A DNA stretch of 44,203 nt from NCBI GenBank assembly GCA_027487775.1, contig JAIYCY010000020.1, positions 1 to 44,203 of the forward strand, in the 5' to 3' direction. A program made the translations under genes and the position numbers. The notes under the pieces were generated by a model. The model ran no database searches. It saw only the letters and a list, made by a program, of their open reading frames with translations, and had not been told where the DNA came from. Below, in pieces: positions 8,133-18,300 of the stretch (position 1 is the stretch's first letter; each line of letters begins with the position of its first letter). The stretch comes from Planctomycetaceae bacterium (GTDB lineage: Bacteria; Planctomycetota; Phycisphaerae; Tepidisphaerales; Tepidisphaeraceae).

Positions 8133-8864
8133 CTACCGCCGATCGATCCCCGCCCAAACCGCAAGCACGTCCCCATCACGACTCGCATCAGGCGCTCCAA
8201 ACGGCTCGGGCAACCGCGAAATCGCAGGCTCCACCGCGTCACGACTGATCCAACTCGCCGACCCATCCCCAAACAACGCGTTCAACCCCGCACGGTGACG
8301 CGTATCCAGTCGAACCTTCGACGCCGTCAGGTCTGCCAGAATCGCGCGTGACTTGAATCGACTCAATCGCGGAAGCGGCGCGTTCAACGCGTCGGGAATA
8401 TCCGCCTCGGGCCTTAGCGCATAGCCCGCCTGAATGTTGCGACCCGGAAGCGCTGCCGCATTGACCAGCGGCCACGGATTCTGCGGCGTGTCGTGCTGAA
8501 ACGACGGATTCTCCTCGCTCGGACAATAAAACGTCCTCCCATCACCCAACATCCCCGCCTGATGCAGCACGCCCCACAACACGAATCGCTGCGCCGTCTG
8601 ACTGTATAGCATCGAGTTGAATTGCCTTGCCCGCCGAAACCCGAGCGGCACCTGATCGCGATGCGACTGGGCATACATCGCAAACACCAGATGAGCCTGA
8701 CGCAGATTCGACAGGCACGCCGTACGCTTCGCACGCTCTCGCGTCGATCCGAGCACCGGCAACAGAATCCCGATCAACGCAGCGATCAATCCGATCACGA
8801 CCAGCAATTCGACCAGCGAAAATGCTGTTCTTGAAGATGTTCGCTTGATCCGACGCTGGTCCAT
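8133..8864 (-). CDS. pseudopilin-like protein with prepilin leader and H-x9-DG motif
   Basis: 243 residues from the ATG at 8864. A 14-residue basic leader (MDQRRIKRTSSRTA) is followed by FSLVELLVVIGLIAALIGIL, the type IV prepilin cleavage and methylation segment, then LPVLGSTRERAKRTACLSNL, the usual planctomycete continuation. The residue before the cleavage point is Ala instead of Gly, while Glu5 of the mature protein is kept. Near the C-terminus, His followed by nine residues and Asp-Gly (HRAGLNALFGDG) is the H-x9-DG motif of the large planctomycete pseudopilin families. It is expected in the inner membrane or a pseudopilus after PilD-like processing. An ATG at 8915 would give a 31-residue leader, longer than usual, although an AGGCG lies ahead of it. 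Such genes occur in many copies in planctomycete genomes, so the partner system cannot be named. Confidence 0.85.
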   Translation of the reverse strand: MDQRRIKRTSSRTAFSLVELLVVIGLIAALIGILLPVLGSTRERAKRTACLSNLRQAHLVFAMYAQSHRDQVPLGFRRARQFNSMLYSQTAQRFVLWGVLHQAGMLGDGRTFYCPSEENPSFQHDTPQNPWPLVNAAALPGRNIQAGYALRPEADIPDALNAPLPRLSRFKSRAILADLTASKVRLDTRHRAGLNALFGDGSASWISRDAVEPAISRLPEPFGAPDASRDGDVLAVWAGIDRR

Positions 8865-8933
8865 TTGAGTCTCGCTACAAGCCTTCACCACCGGCTGCAT
8901 CATCCGGTTCATCACGGCGCCTGGCTTTATCGA

Positions 8934-9650
8934 TCACTTGGCTTCGCCTGTCTCCGCAACCGGCTTGACCGTTTGATCAAACAAAAGCTCGTCCTCCAGC
9001 TTGGCGCGGGTGCTGGCAAACCGAAACGCGATGCCTCGCACCGGATCTGTCGTCGGGGCGGAAAAAAGTGCCCAGATCGCTCGCGTCGGCGGACGTATAT
9101 AACCGTAATTCTGCAGCTCATCCCGTACGTCCAGCGGCAATCCGTCGCCAACCATTCCATCCAACTCGGCCACAAGCGTCTGCGAATCGGTCTTGAACGT
9201 GAACTCGTATTGCTTGCTGATCGGTAGTGCCCGCTCGTCCCAGATCAACACCATCGCGCGGGCACGACCTTCAATCTGATCGAATCCGAGAAGCTGCATC
9301 GATCGGTTCGATCCCATGATCGGCTTCCACTCCTTCCCCGATACCTTCAACGCAAGCTCAGGCGCGAATTGACGCCTGTTGTGTGCGATCGAACCCACCC
9401 AATCGCCCGTCACCGGAGGAACCACTCGCAAATGCGCCTTGCTCTCGCCGGCTGTCGGATCCATGTATGCAAGCTGGTGTCGTACGCCCGGCGGAAATGT
9501 CGGCTTTCCCTCGCTCTTGAGCTTCTTGCTCACCATCATGAATACCCCGGGTGCACTCAACAGCACCAAAAACAAAATGAACGCGAGATTCGCCTTCGTC
9601 GGCGTCCAAAACTTCTTTGGTCGAGGTGATTCGGGCATTTGTCTTGTCAT
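8934..9650 (-). CDS. single-pass membrane protein of unknown function
   Basis: 238 residues from the ATG at 9650; I do not recognise the family. A short basic cytoplasmic N-terminus (RPKKFWTPTKAN, about residues 11-22) is followed by one hydrophobic segment, LAFILFLVLLSAPGVFMMVS (23-42). The rest, about 195 residues, should lie outside the cytoplasm, is of mixed composition and has no cysteine. An upstream ATG at 9704 would overlap the start of the divergent nucleotidyltransferase gene, so I prefer 9650, where AGCAGG lies about eight bases upstream. It is followed at 69 bp by the pseudopilin gene on the same strand. Joint transcription and a role with the pseudopilin are possible, but nothing in the sequence proves them. 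Confidence 0.7.
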   Translation of the reverse strand: MTRQMPESPRPKKFWTPTKANLAFILFLVLLSAPGVFMMVSKKLKSEGKPTFPPGVRHQLAYMDPTAGESKAHLRVVPPVTGDWVGSIAHNRRQFAPELALKVSGKEWKPIMGSNRSMQLLGFDQIEGRARAMVLIWDERALPISKQYEFTFKTDSQTLVAELDGMVGDGLPLDVRDELQNYGYIRPPTRAIWALFSAPTTDPVRGIAFRFASTRAKLEDELLFDQTVKPVAETGEAK

Positions 9651-9702
9651 GGTCGAACCTGCTGTCATACGTGGAGTGTAGGCATTCGGATATGATCCCC
9701 GC

Positions 9703-11088
9703 ATGGCCGCCAGTCAAGAAGCCAAACCGAACTGCGAATTCCCCGACGCGATGGACGTCCTGCAAACCCTTCGTGACGCCGGCCATGTCGCTTATTTTGC
9801 CGGCGGTTGCGTACGCGATCGACTCCTCGGAAAGCAAGCCAAAGACTGGGACATCGCCACCAACGCCGAACCCGCTCGCGTCCGACTCATCTTCCCGAAC
9901 ACCCAGGCGGTCGGCGCGGCCTTCGGGGTCATCCTCGTCCACCACCGACGAAGCACCATCGAAGTCGCCACCTTCCGCGCCGACGGCGACTACCACGACG
10001 GACGACGCCCTTCCTCCGTTCGATTCGCAGACGAACACACCGACGCCGCACGACGCGATTTCACCATCAACGGACTCTACTGGGATCCCATCAAAGACCG
10101 CATCATCGATCACGTCGGTGGCGTCGATGACCTTCAAGCTCGAAGCATCCGTGCCATCGGTTCACCCGACGCACGACTCGGCGAAGACCATCTACGCATG
10201 CTCCGTGCCGTCCGATTCGCCTCCAGATTCGACTTTGCCATCGAGTCCAACACCGCCCGCGCCATTCGCGCCCATCACAGGGCACTCGTCGGCATCAGCC
10301 CCGAACGCATCGCCGACGAACTTCGCGCCATGCTCCGATCCAACTCGCGCCGCCAAGCTTTCCATCTGCTCGCCTCCCTGGGACTGCTCGGCATCATCAT
10401 GCGATTCTTCGACGCCATGCCCGACGATCACGACCCGGCCAAATCCTCATCGACACATCAGACACAACCATCCCGAACATCCAATTCATCAATCGAATAC
10501 TCGCTACCCATCCGACCCGCGCTCGGATCGATCTTCGATCGCATTCAGCCCGACCAACCGATCAGTTTTGGCCTCGCCCTCGCGGGCCTCGTCCTCGACT
10601 GGCGACTCACCGCCTCCGGACTCCCTCCCGTCGATCTGCTCACCCCACGCGCCGCCCAGCAGGCGGCTTCGCTCATGCGCCGAACCCTCCGCATCAGCAA
10701 CGACGAATCAGAAACCATCGTCGCCTGCCTCAAGCTCTCAGATCTTCTCGAGGAAGATCACACGCCCGCGGTCGCACGCGTCAAGCGGTTCCTCGCTCGA
10801 CCTCATAGCGACGATGCACGAAAACTACTTCAAGCACTGGCACGAGCCGGTCATCACACCTCGCGCATCAGGGACATCGAGTCGATGCGTGATTCGTTCG
10901 ATCCCGCAACGATCGCACCCACGCCTCTCGTCACAGGCGACATACTCGTCGCCCGTGGACATGCGCCAGGACCCGCGTTCCGCCTCGCGCTTGATCTTGC
11001 CTACGACGCACAACTCGAAGGTCGCATCACCACAAACGCACAAGCCCTCGAACTCGCCGAAGCCGAACTCGCCCGATCGCTTCGATAG
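9703..11088 (+). CDS. CCA tRNA nucleotidyltransferase / poly(A) polymerase family
   Basis: 461 residues, class II nucleotidyltransferase that adds CCA to tRNA 3' ends or adenylates RNA. The head has FAGGCVRDRLLG (residues 32-43) and the catalytic pair in DWDIAT (about 48-53). The neck has ARRDFTINGLYWDP, matching the family's R-x-D-F-T-x-N block, and then LGEDHLRMLRAVRFASRF, the conserved E-D-x-x-R-x-x-R element. The body and tail are alpha-helical. A low-complexity Ser/Thr/Gln segment (about 248-266) interrupts the tail region. There is no HD phosphohydrolase domain. Sequence alone does not settle CCA addition versus poly(A) synthesis, so I give no symbol. It is divergent from the single-pass protein gene at 52 bp and 67 bp upstream of the aminopeptidase gene. 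Confidence 0.92.
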   Translation: MAASQEAKPNCEFPDAMDVLQTLRDAGHVAYFAGGCVRDRLLGKQAKDWDIATNAEPARVRLIFPNTQAVGAAFGVILVHHRRSTIEVATFRADGDYHDGRRPSSVRFADEHTDAARRDFTINGLYWDPIKDRIIDHVGGVDDLQARSIRAIGSPDARLGEDHLRMLRAVRFASRFDFAIESNTARAIRAHHRALVGISPERIADELRAMLRSNSRRQAFHLLASLGLLGIIMRFFDAMPDDHDPAKSSSTHQTQPSRTSNSSIEYSLPIRPALGSIFDRIQPDQPISFGLALAGLVLDWRLTASGLPPVDLLTPRAAQQAASLMRRTLRISNDESETIVACLKLSDLLEEDHTPAVARVKRFLARPHSDDARKLLQALARAGHHTSRIRDIESMRDSFDPATIAPTPLVTGDILVARGHAPGPAFRLALDLAYDAQLEGRITTNAQALELAEAELARSLR

Positions 11089-11155
11089 GCTCTCGGCAAG
11101 GCGTTCCGGCCGGCTCTTTTGGTCCTTGCTCGCTCGCGGGTATTCTTGTCTGCCT

Positions 11156-12289
11156 ATGAAAGACCCTCGTCACACCCAACTCGCAAAAACGCTCGTCAAA
11201 CACTCCATGCAGGTCAAGCCGGGAGACAAAGTCCTCGTCGAAGCCTTCGACATCCCGCCCGCATTCACCACCGCGCTCGTCCGCGAGATCGCGTCGGCAG
11301 GCGGTCATCCGATCGTCTCGACCTACCAACAGGAAGTCCTCCGCGAAGTGTATCGATGCGCTTCGCGCGAACAAATGTCACTCATCGGACGCGTCGAAGC
11401 CGCACGCATGAACGGCGTCGATTGCTACGTCGGCGCTCGCGGCTCCTACAACATCAGCGAAATGTCCGACGTCCCTCGCGAAAAAATTGAACTCTATGAA
11501 AAGCTCTGGTGGCACCCGGTCCACTCCAAAATCCGCGTCCCCAAGACACGCTGGGTCGTCCTCCGATGGCCCCATCCCAGCATGGCCCAAAATGCCGGCA
11601 TGAGCACCGAAGCCTTCGAAGATTTCTACTTCAACGTCTGCGCAGGCGTCGACTACGCCAAAATGGCCAGGTCCGCCGAACCCCTCGCCGATCTCATGCG
11701 CAAAACCGACGAAGTCCGCATCACCGGGCCCGGCACGGATCTCCGATTCAGCATCAAGAACATCGGCGCATCGCCCTGCTCCGGCGATCGAAACATCCCC
11801 GACGGCGAATGCTTCTCCTGTCCCACCATCGATAGCTGCGTCGGTACCATCTCCTTCAACGCCGACACCCTCTACCGCGGAACCGTCTTCAGCGGCATCA
11901 AACTCTCACTCAAAGCCGGTCGCATCGTCGAAGCATCCGCCTCCAGCAAAGCACAAACCGACAAACTCAACGAAATCCTCGACGCCGACAAAGGCGCCCG
12001 ATACATCGGTGAATGGAGCCTCGGATACAACCCCTTCATTACACGCCCCATGAAGGACATCCTCTTCGACGAAAAAATCGCCGGTAGCTTCCACTTCACG
12101 CCCGGAAACGCCTACGAAGAATGCGGCAACGGAAACAAGAGCCAAATCCATTGGGACATGGTCTCGATCCAACGCAAAGACTACGGCGGCGGTGAAATCC
12201 ACTTCGACCGAAAACTCATCCGCAAGGACGGACTCTTCATCCCAAAAATCCTCCAAGGCCTTAACCCCGATCGACTCGGCAAACGCTGA
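11156..12289 (+). CDS. M29 family aminopeptidase
   Basis: 377 residues, cytoplasmic metallo-aminopeptidase of the thermophilic M29 family (AmpT, PepS, AmpII), which removes N-terminal residues from peptides using two metal ions. The expected ligands are in place: Glu218 in PDGECFSCP, Glu286 in IGEWSLGYNP, His313 in GSFHFTPG, a Tyr near 320, and His332 with Asp334 in IHWDM. The N-terminal domain has VKPGDKVLVEA, usual for the family. The reading frame stays open upstream to 9617 across the whole nucleotidyltransferase gene, but that part has no family similarity and shadows the other gene. The ATG at 11156 gives the standard M29 length. No Shine-Dalgarno precedes it. Confidence 0.93.
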   Translation: MKDPRHTQLAKTLVKHSMQVKPGDKVLVEAFDIPPAFTTALVREIASAGGHPIVSTYQQEVLREVYRCASREQMSLIGRVEAARMNGVDCYVGARGSYNISEMSDVPREKIELYEKLWWHPVHSKIRVPKTRWVVLRWPHPSMAQNAGMSTEAFEDFYFNVCAGVDYAKMARSAEPLADLMRKTDEVRITGPGTDLRFSIKNIGASPCSGDRNIPDGECFSCPTIDSCVGTISFNADTLYRGTVFSGIKLSLKAGRIVEASASSKAQTDKLNEILDADKGARYIGEWSLGYNPFITRPMKDILFDEKIAGSFHFTPGNAYEECGNGNKSQIHWDMVSIQRKDYGGGEIHFDRKLIRKDGLFIPKILQGLNPDRLGKR

Positions 12290-12592
12290 TACGCCTCAAA
12301 CGAGGATCCGCTCCTAGCGCTGATCCGCTTCGCCGCGCCCACGATCCTGTCACGCCCCTCCAATTCAACGTGCGCGCTGCGCGCATGCGTCCGCAGGCGC
12401 GCAGCGCAAAATCACACTGTTCACAAATTCGACCCATTTCGCCCCTATTCTCCCCGCGTCATCGCACCGAATCGACACATTCAACTCACCTCAGGCACGC
12501 ATTCGAACATCGCCGCGCACGCATCACTGCGCCTTGCGCACAATCTCACCCTACACAGCCGTGCCAGCTTCTTGTCCCGGCCACCCGCGTCC
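12290..12592. other. convergent intergenic region
   Basis: 303 bp between the M29 gene and the convergent phosphatase gene. I see no credible gene. The only clear structure is the GC-rich hairpin at 12375-12406. The rest is C-rich on the plus strand and has no promoter-like pattern that I can defend. Confidence 0.6.
12375..12406. terminator. strong GC hairpin between convergent genes
   Basis: A near-perfect stem: CGCTGCGCGC (12375-12384) pairs with GCGCGCAGCG (12397-12406), and inside it TGCG pairs with CGCA around a TC loop, with one A-G mismatch between the two stems. It stands between convergent genes and could end transcription from both sides. There is no U-tract on either strand, so a role in 3'-end protection or Rho-assisted termination is as likely as intrinsic termination. 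Confidence 0.5.
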
Positions 12593-14593
12593 TCAGCCAA
12601 CCGCCTTGGTTGCATCAAACCGGATCACCACCGCCGTCGCGTCGTCGTCCAAAGGTCGCTTTCCCCTAAAACGATCCACCTCGCTCAGCACTTCCTCCAA
12701 CAGTGCCCCCGGCTCCGTGATCGACGGATCGATCAACGGCGCAAGCTCCTCCGCGCTAAATCGCTCGCCAGACTCGCTCGCACACTCCACCACACCGTCG
12801 GTATACAACACAATCGAGCACTGCTCGGGCAACTCAAAACTCGCCGTCACATAATCCACACCCGGCATGATCCCTGCGATCAACTGCGACTCAAACTCGA
12901 TCGCGCTAAACAGCCCACCCGACGACATCAATGGCATCGGATGACCCGCGCTCGTCGCATGACACGTCCGTGTCTTCGGATCAATGACCAGCACCAGAAT
13001 CGTCACAAACTGTCCGCTAAAGTTCTGCTGACACAACTCCTCGTTCACCAGATCCAGCGTGTCACCCGCATCACCACTCCGTATCAGCATCGACCGCAAC
13101 ATGAGCTGCGTCGTCGACATCAAAAACGCTGCCGGCAAGCCATGACCCGACACATCTCCGATCAGCACCGCCACCCGACCGTCCGCCATTTCGATCCAAT
13201 TGTAAAAGTCCCCCGAAACATGACTCGCTGGCCGGTTCGCCGCAGCCACCCGCACCGGCCCGCGAGCCAGCGCTTCCTGCGGCAGCCATTTCAATTGAAT
13301 CGCCCGCGCCTGCTCCAATTCCCCACGCAACGCCTCGGCACGCAAACGCTCTAGTCGCGAACGCTGCCTGATCATCGCGATCGCCGTGCTCATCATCACC
13401 CCACTCAACGCGATCACCACCAACGGCGCATAAATCAACACACCACGAAATATGTCATTCACCGGCTCACGCACATCCGAAAGCGGACTCGTCACCGTAA
13501 TCCGCCATCGCTCGCCCGTTGGCAGCATCACCGGATGCAACGCCACCAGCGACGGATCCAGCGTCAATGCCCCAAGCGGCTCCGTCGTCTCCACGATGAT
13601 GTGCCCACTCCGATCCGTTTGCCGAAACTCATCGGCAAGCTGTCGAAACCGCTCACTCGCCCGATCGTCGTCACCGAATCGCGTACCGATCAGCCGCGGA
13701 TCCGGCGAGTAAATCACTCGGGCGTCATCATCCATCAATACCGCAAACACACGCTCCGTCGCACCATCAAGCTGATCGATGAACCGCCTCGAAACCTCGT
13801 CAAATGGCACGACGGCCACGAAACGCAAACCCGGCAGCTCGCGCGCAGGCACACCCGCACCCGGCAATGCCGATCCCGATCCCGATCCCGATCCCGATTC
13901 TGATGCTGATCCTGATCCTGATCCTGGTCCAGATGATGTTGATGCAGATGCCGCCCCACTCACCGCCCGCACACTCACTAGGCACATCCACTTCCCGTCG
14001 ATCACAAACGGCACGCTCATCGCCCGCGGAGCCGAATCGATCAGCCAGCCCGACTGTGCCCCAATGATCCGCTCGATGTCGATCGCCCCGTCACGCTGAT
14101 GCGACTGCACGATCCCGCGATCGGGATCCCACGCACACAAATGCGTCGCACGCTGCTCAATCTGACGCCATATCGCAGGCATCAGAATCCGACGCGCCGC
14201 CAGCATCCTCGCCATGTCAGGCCGCTCGCCCGCTCGATCACCTGCTCGATCTGTCAACCGCTCCGGCGCGAGCTCAGACACACGTTCCCTCACCCGATCC
14301 GTCGCACGGCGCATCACCGGATTCTGACCCAACTGCTCATCGACAAGACCGTCAAGCTCCTCACGCGAAAGCAATTCAAGATTCTGCAGCACGCCATCAA
14401 AGTGACCCGCCAAACCCTCGGCACTCTGCCGCGCCACCATCACCTGTCGCAGACCCGCCAACTCTTCCACCCGACGAAGCGATCGGTCATATGCAATCAC
14501 CAGCAACAGCGCACAAATCAGCAGGATCAGCCCGAAGACCAATCCGTGCCAAAGAAGCACACCAAGCACATAACGCTGTATCGGCCGCCACAT
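12593..14593 (-). CDS. membrane-anchored SpoIIE/RsbU-type PP2C phosphatase
   Basis: 666 residues. A membrane segment at about 12-34 is followed by an extracytoplasmic sensor region to about 380, with Cache-like character by layout only. A second membrane segment (FRGVLIYAPLVVIALSGVMM, about 381-405) leads into a short coiled linker, then the PP2C-type SpoIIE domain from about 430. Catalytic motifs: SGDFYNW, GDVSGHG (about 480), YTDGVVE (about 597) and DDDATAVVIRF near the end. The acidic metal ligands are all present. It should dephosphorylate a STAS protein such as the one at 6860-7222, with activity set by an external signal, by analogy with RsbU/RsbP partner switching. An in-frame run of ten hexamers at 13871-13930 makes a Gly-Ser-rich stretch in the sensor region. 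Confidence 0.93.
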   Translation of the reverse strand: MWRPIQRYVLGVLLWHGLVFGLILLICALLLVIAYDRSLRRVEELAGLRQVMVARQSAEGLAGHFDGVLQNLELLSREELDGLVDEQLGQNPVMRRATDRVRERVSELAPERLTDRAGDRAGERPDMARMLAARRILMPAIWRQIEQRATHLCAWDPDRGIVQSHQRDGAIDIERIIGAQSGWLIDSAPRAMSVPFVIDGKWMCLVSVRAVSGAASASTSSGPGSGSGSASESGSGSGSGSALPGAGVPARELPGLRFVAVVPFDEVSRRFIDQLDGATERVFAVLMDDDARVIYSPDPRLIGTRFGDDDRASERFRQLADEFRQTDRSGHIIVETTEPLGALTLDPSLVALHPVMLPTGERWRITVTSPLSDVREPVNDIFRGVLIYAPLVVIALSGVMMSTAIAMIRQRSRLERLRAEALRGELEQARAIQLKWLPQEALARGPVRVAAANRPASHVSGDFYNWIEMADGRVAVLIGDVSGHGLPAAFLMSTTQLMLRSMLIRSGDAGDTLDLVNEELCQQNFSGQFVTILVLVIDPKTRTCHATSAGHPMPLMSSGGLFSAIEFESQLIAGIMPGVDYVTASFELPEQCSIVLYTDGVVECASESGERFSAEELAPLIDPSITEPGALLEEVLSEVDRFRGKRPLDDDATAVVIRFDATKAVG
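13871..13930. repeat. hexanucleotide tandem repeat inside the phosphatase gene
   Basis: Ten adjacent hexamers: CGATCC four times, CGATTC, TGATGC, TGATCC three times, and TGGTCC. On the coding (minus) strand they read Gly-Ser and close variants, so a gain or loss of units would keep the frame. The units fall into a CGATCC block and a TGATCC block, which suggests two rounds of expansion. Confidence 0.9.
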
Positions 14594-14792
14594 ACGATCC
14601 GATCATCGACGCAGAACCGACGAACGTCCAGCGATCCAATACTCCAAACCCCGAACTACAGACCACAACCATCAAACTCAACACAACCCGGATTGCATCG
14701 ACCGAGTCCCGCAGCCCCTTTCGCGAAGCTCCAATCGCATTGCCCCGTCGTAAAGCCATGTCGTTGAACTGAAAGATCACCGCCAGCCCAAC

Positions 14793-15164
14793 TCATCGCC
14801 GACGCGTCATCGCTCGGACGGCTGCGGACCAGCTCCCGAAATGCCGGACCGCTGCTGATGCCAGCGCCTGACTCTCCTCCGCCACTGCCCGGCGGGTCAT
14901 GGCGACACCGTCGGCCTGCAGTTGCCGCAGCTCCCAGCAGATGCTCTGCTTGTCCCATCGCTCATAACACGCCTCACTCGATGCATCCACGCCCGCCGCA
15001 GTCAACGCACGCGGCCAGCTCCCGAAAAGTCCCCGACGCGTCGCCGCCCAAAGCGCCCGCGTCAGGTCGTCGCCCCGCTCGATCACCGCCGCCCGATTCA
15101 ACGGCTCGCCCGCGCGCTTCGCTCGTTTGATCTGCCTGATCACTTCCTCTTTCGTCCATCGCAT
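14793..15164 (-). CDS. small protein with two homing-endonuclease-associated repeats
   Basis: 123 residues from the ATG at 15164, chosen because AGGAG lies six bases upstream (15171-15176 as CTCCTG on the plus strand); the frame runs on to 15188. The protein is two copies of one helical unit. Copy one starts MRWTKEEVIRQIKRAKRAG and ends LFGSWPRALTAAGVD; copy two starts DKQSICWELRQLQADG and ends HFGSWSAAVRAMTRR. The shared pattern is an acidic/basic helix, then a basic helix, then F-G-S-W-x-x-A. This matches my memory of the homing-endonuclease-associated repeat (HNH_repeat), usually found beside HNH nuclease domains and thought to contact DNA. No nuclease motif is present, so it is probably a DNA-binding protein only. 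It is divergent from the large ATPase gene, 136 bp between starts. A profile search is needed to settle the family. Confidence 0.72.
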   Translation of the reverse strand: MRWTKEEVIRQIKRAKRAGEPLNRAAVIERGDDLTRALWAATRRGLFGSWPRALTAAGVDASSEACYERWDKQSICWELRQLQADGVAMTRRAVAEESQALASAAVRHFGSWSAAVRAMTRRR

Positions 15165-15300
15165 CGGCTTCTCCTGACCACTACCCATCGCACGCCCCGC
15201 ATGATCGACGACATCCCGCTCTGTGTCGATTGATCACGCTTTGCGATATCATCCAACAAGCGTCCATTCACTTGACCATCCTAACCCCATCGATCCTCCC

Positions 15301-18300
15301 ATGCCCGATCCCTCTGCTGCGCCCAACGAACTTCCGCCGACGCCGCGCGATGCGCAGCGGCACGCGCTCGATGAACTCATCCGGCTCGCCAGCGAATGCG
15401 TCCACATCGACGCCAATCTTCGTAAGACGCTCGATGCCGCTCGCGAAAAGGCCGAACGCGAACTCCGCACGCAATCCACACTCCTCGCTGCCGATCTCGA
15501 TGGTCAGATCGACGACCGCTCCCGCATCATCGAGTCCGATCGCGCCAGGCTTCTCGAGCTGCAGTCCAGCGAGTCACAAAAGATCAACGACAGATTCAAC
15601 GCCCTGCGACAACGCGTGCTCGGCGAGTACGAATCGCAGGCGGGAAAAATCAAAAAGGACTATCAGGACGCGCAGTGGCTCGCCGAAAGCGTTGTCGATT
15701 CAGCGATCCTCGCAGCCAAACAAACCTATAAACAGGTCGTTGAAAAGACCGAAGCCGATCGCGCGGGCCTCGACGAACTGCGCGGCGACGGCGTGAAGCG
15801 CCTCCAACGCCTCGGCATGCAGGAACTCGGACTCACGCCGATCCACGAATCCATCAAGACCCAGGATTCCGAATCCACCCCCGCCCAACGATTCGAGCCC
15901 GCCAAGGCGCTCGCGGGCCAGACCCTCGATCGTCTCGATCAACTCGGATGGCCCAAGCTTCTCGTCGGCGCGATGCCGCTCTTACTCGGCGTCGTCATCA
16001 TCGCAGGCGCAGCAGCCGTCACGCAGCCATGGTCGAAGAACCTCATGACAGAATGGCAACCGACCGCCATCGCCTGCGGCGTCGGCCTCGTGCTCGCTGT
16101 TGGCACCGGCATCGGATTGAACATCATCGCTTCACGACGTATCACCGCCCTCTGGAATGCAAGCGACCGCGCGATCGCCGAAGCGCGAGCTGCGCTCGAT
16201 CAACGCATGCTCGATGCCGCCGCCAAACGCGACAACGACATCGCGTCCGCCAAAGCGTCCCGCGACGCAGAGTCCGCCCGCATCAAGCAGCAGTTCACCC
16301 CACTGGCCGACCGTGCCAAGGCCAAACGCGATGAGCAGCTTCGTCAGATCGATCATCAGTTCGAGACCGAACGCGATCGACTCGTCGCCCAGCATCGACA
16401 AACTCTCGACGAATTCGAAGCCCGCAGCGACTCGTCACTCGGCGCGCTTCGCGAGGATCGCCGCGCAAGGCTCGCCGGCGCGCAGGCGATTTTCGATCAG
16501 CACATCACTTCCTCTACCAACGCGTTCGAGGACGCGCAAACGCAGCTCGTTCGACGCTGGAATTCGGGCCTCGAAGCTACGCAAAGCCAGTCACGACTCA
16601 CCAGTGGGCCCGGTCTGACACGATTCGGCACGCTGCGGATCGACCTTTCACGCATCGCTGCCGACGCAGGAAGCGACCTGGCCACCACACGCCTCGTGCC
16701 CCCGCCGCCCTACGACGTGCCCGCGTGGCTCGCGATGCCGCGACAGGCGTCGCTGCTCATCGAGCACGATCGCTCGGCGCGCGATGCCGCGCTCGACATG
16801 CTCCGCGCGACCGTCTGCAGCCTCCTCACCACCATCGAGCCAGGCCGATGCAGATTCACCTTTATCGATCCCGTGGGTCTCGGTCAGAGCTTCGCCGGCT
16901 TCATGCACCTCGCCGACGACGATGATGCGCTGGTCACCGGACGCATCTGGAGCGAGCAGCAGCAGATCGATCAACGACTGGTCGATCTGACCGAGCACAT
17001 GGAAACCGTCATCCAGAAATACCTGCGCAACGAGTTTCAGACCATCGACGAATACAACGCGCAGGCGGGCGAACTCGCCGAGCCGTATCGGTTTCTTGTC
17101 ATCGCCGATCTTCCCGCCGGCTTTAGCGATGAATCCCTGAGGCGACTTGCCAACATCGCGACCAGCGGCGCACGCTGCGGCGTCTATGTCCTCGTCTCAC
17201 GCGACGCTCGCTCGCCCATCGCGCAGCCGGCGGTGCTGGATGACCTTCGGCTCGGTTGTTCGGTGCTTCATGCCGATGCGAACGACATCGTCTGGCGCGA
17301 TCCGGTCTTCGGACGATTCGCATTCACTCCCGCGCCCGCACCAGACGACGCAACACTGACCGCCGCCCTCCGAGATGTCGGTCGCCGCGCCAAGGCCAAC
17401 AAACGTATCGAAGTCCCCTTCGCCGCCATCGCGCCGCACGAGTCGCAGCGGTGGTCGCTCAATGCTGACAGCGACGTCGGTGTGCCCGTCGGTCGAAGCG
17501 GCGCCACGCGATTGCAGTCGTTCCGTCTCGGACGAGGGGTCGCTCAGCATTGCCTGATCGCAGGCAAAACCGGCTCGGGCAAATCGACGCTGCTCAACGT
17601 GCTGATCACCAATCTCGCGCTTTGGTATTCGCCTGAAGAAGTAGAGCTGTATCTGATCGACTTCAAACGCGGCGTCGAGTTCAAGGCATACGCCGCCGAG
17701 CGATTGCCGCACGCACGCGCGATCGCCGTCGAGTCGGATCGCGAGTTCGGCCTGAGCGTGCTGCAGCGGCTCGATGCCGAGCTCAACCGCCGAGGCGAAT
17801 TGTATCGACGCGCCGGCGCACAGGATCTGGCGAGCTATCGCAACGAACAAAGTCGCGACAAGACGCTGCCTGTCTTGCCGCGACAGCTTCTGATCGTCGA
17901 CGAGTTTCAGGAACTCTTCAGCGAGGACGACAAGCTCAGTCAGGAGGCGTCGACGCTGATCGATCGACTCGTCAGGCAGGGCCGCGCTTTCGGGATTCAC
18001 GTCGTGCTCGGCTCGCAGACGATCGGCGGACAGCAAGGCGTCCCGCGGGCGACCTTCGGGCAGATGGCCGTCCGCGTGGCGCTGCAATGCACCGAGGCGG
18101 ACAGTCAGCTCATTCTCGGTGACAACAATTCCGCCGCCCGGCTTCTGAGCAGGCCCGGCGAGGCGATCTACAATGACGCCGGCGGGGCCGTCGAAAACAA
18201 CAGCCCGTTTCAGATCAGTTGGCTCAGTGACGAGACGCGATCGCAGCAGTTGCGCGTTGCACGCGAGCTCGCCGAGTCGCGCGGGTATCGCAATCCCGGT

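Noticed and set aside
9617..11155. Long open frame joined to the M29 aminopeptidase (890 codons in total)
   Set aside because: It overlaps the well-supported nucleotidyltransferase in another frame, is rich in Ser/Pro/Thr as shadow frames in this genome are, and M29 enzymes end at the 377-residue size.
15265..15300. TTGACC as a -35 box for the ATPase gene
   Set aside because: No -10 sequence lies 16-18 bases downstream, and the ATG follows too closely.
14594..15300. Search for WXG100-type small genes as type VII substrates beside the ATPase
   Set aside because: No frame of about 100 codons with a central Trp-x-Gly was found there or after the ATPase; the only small gene is the HNH_repeat-type protein.
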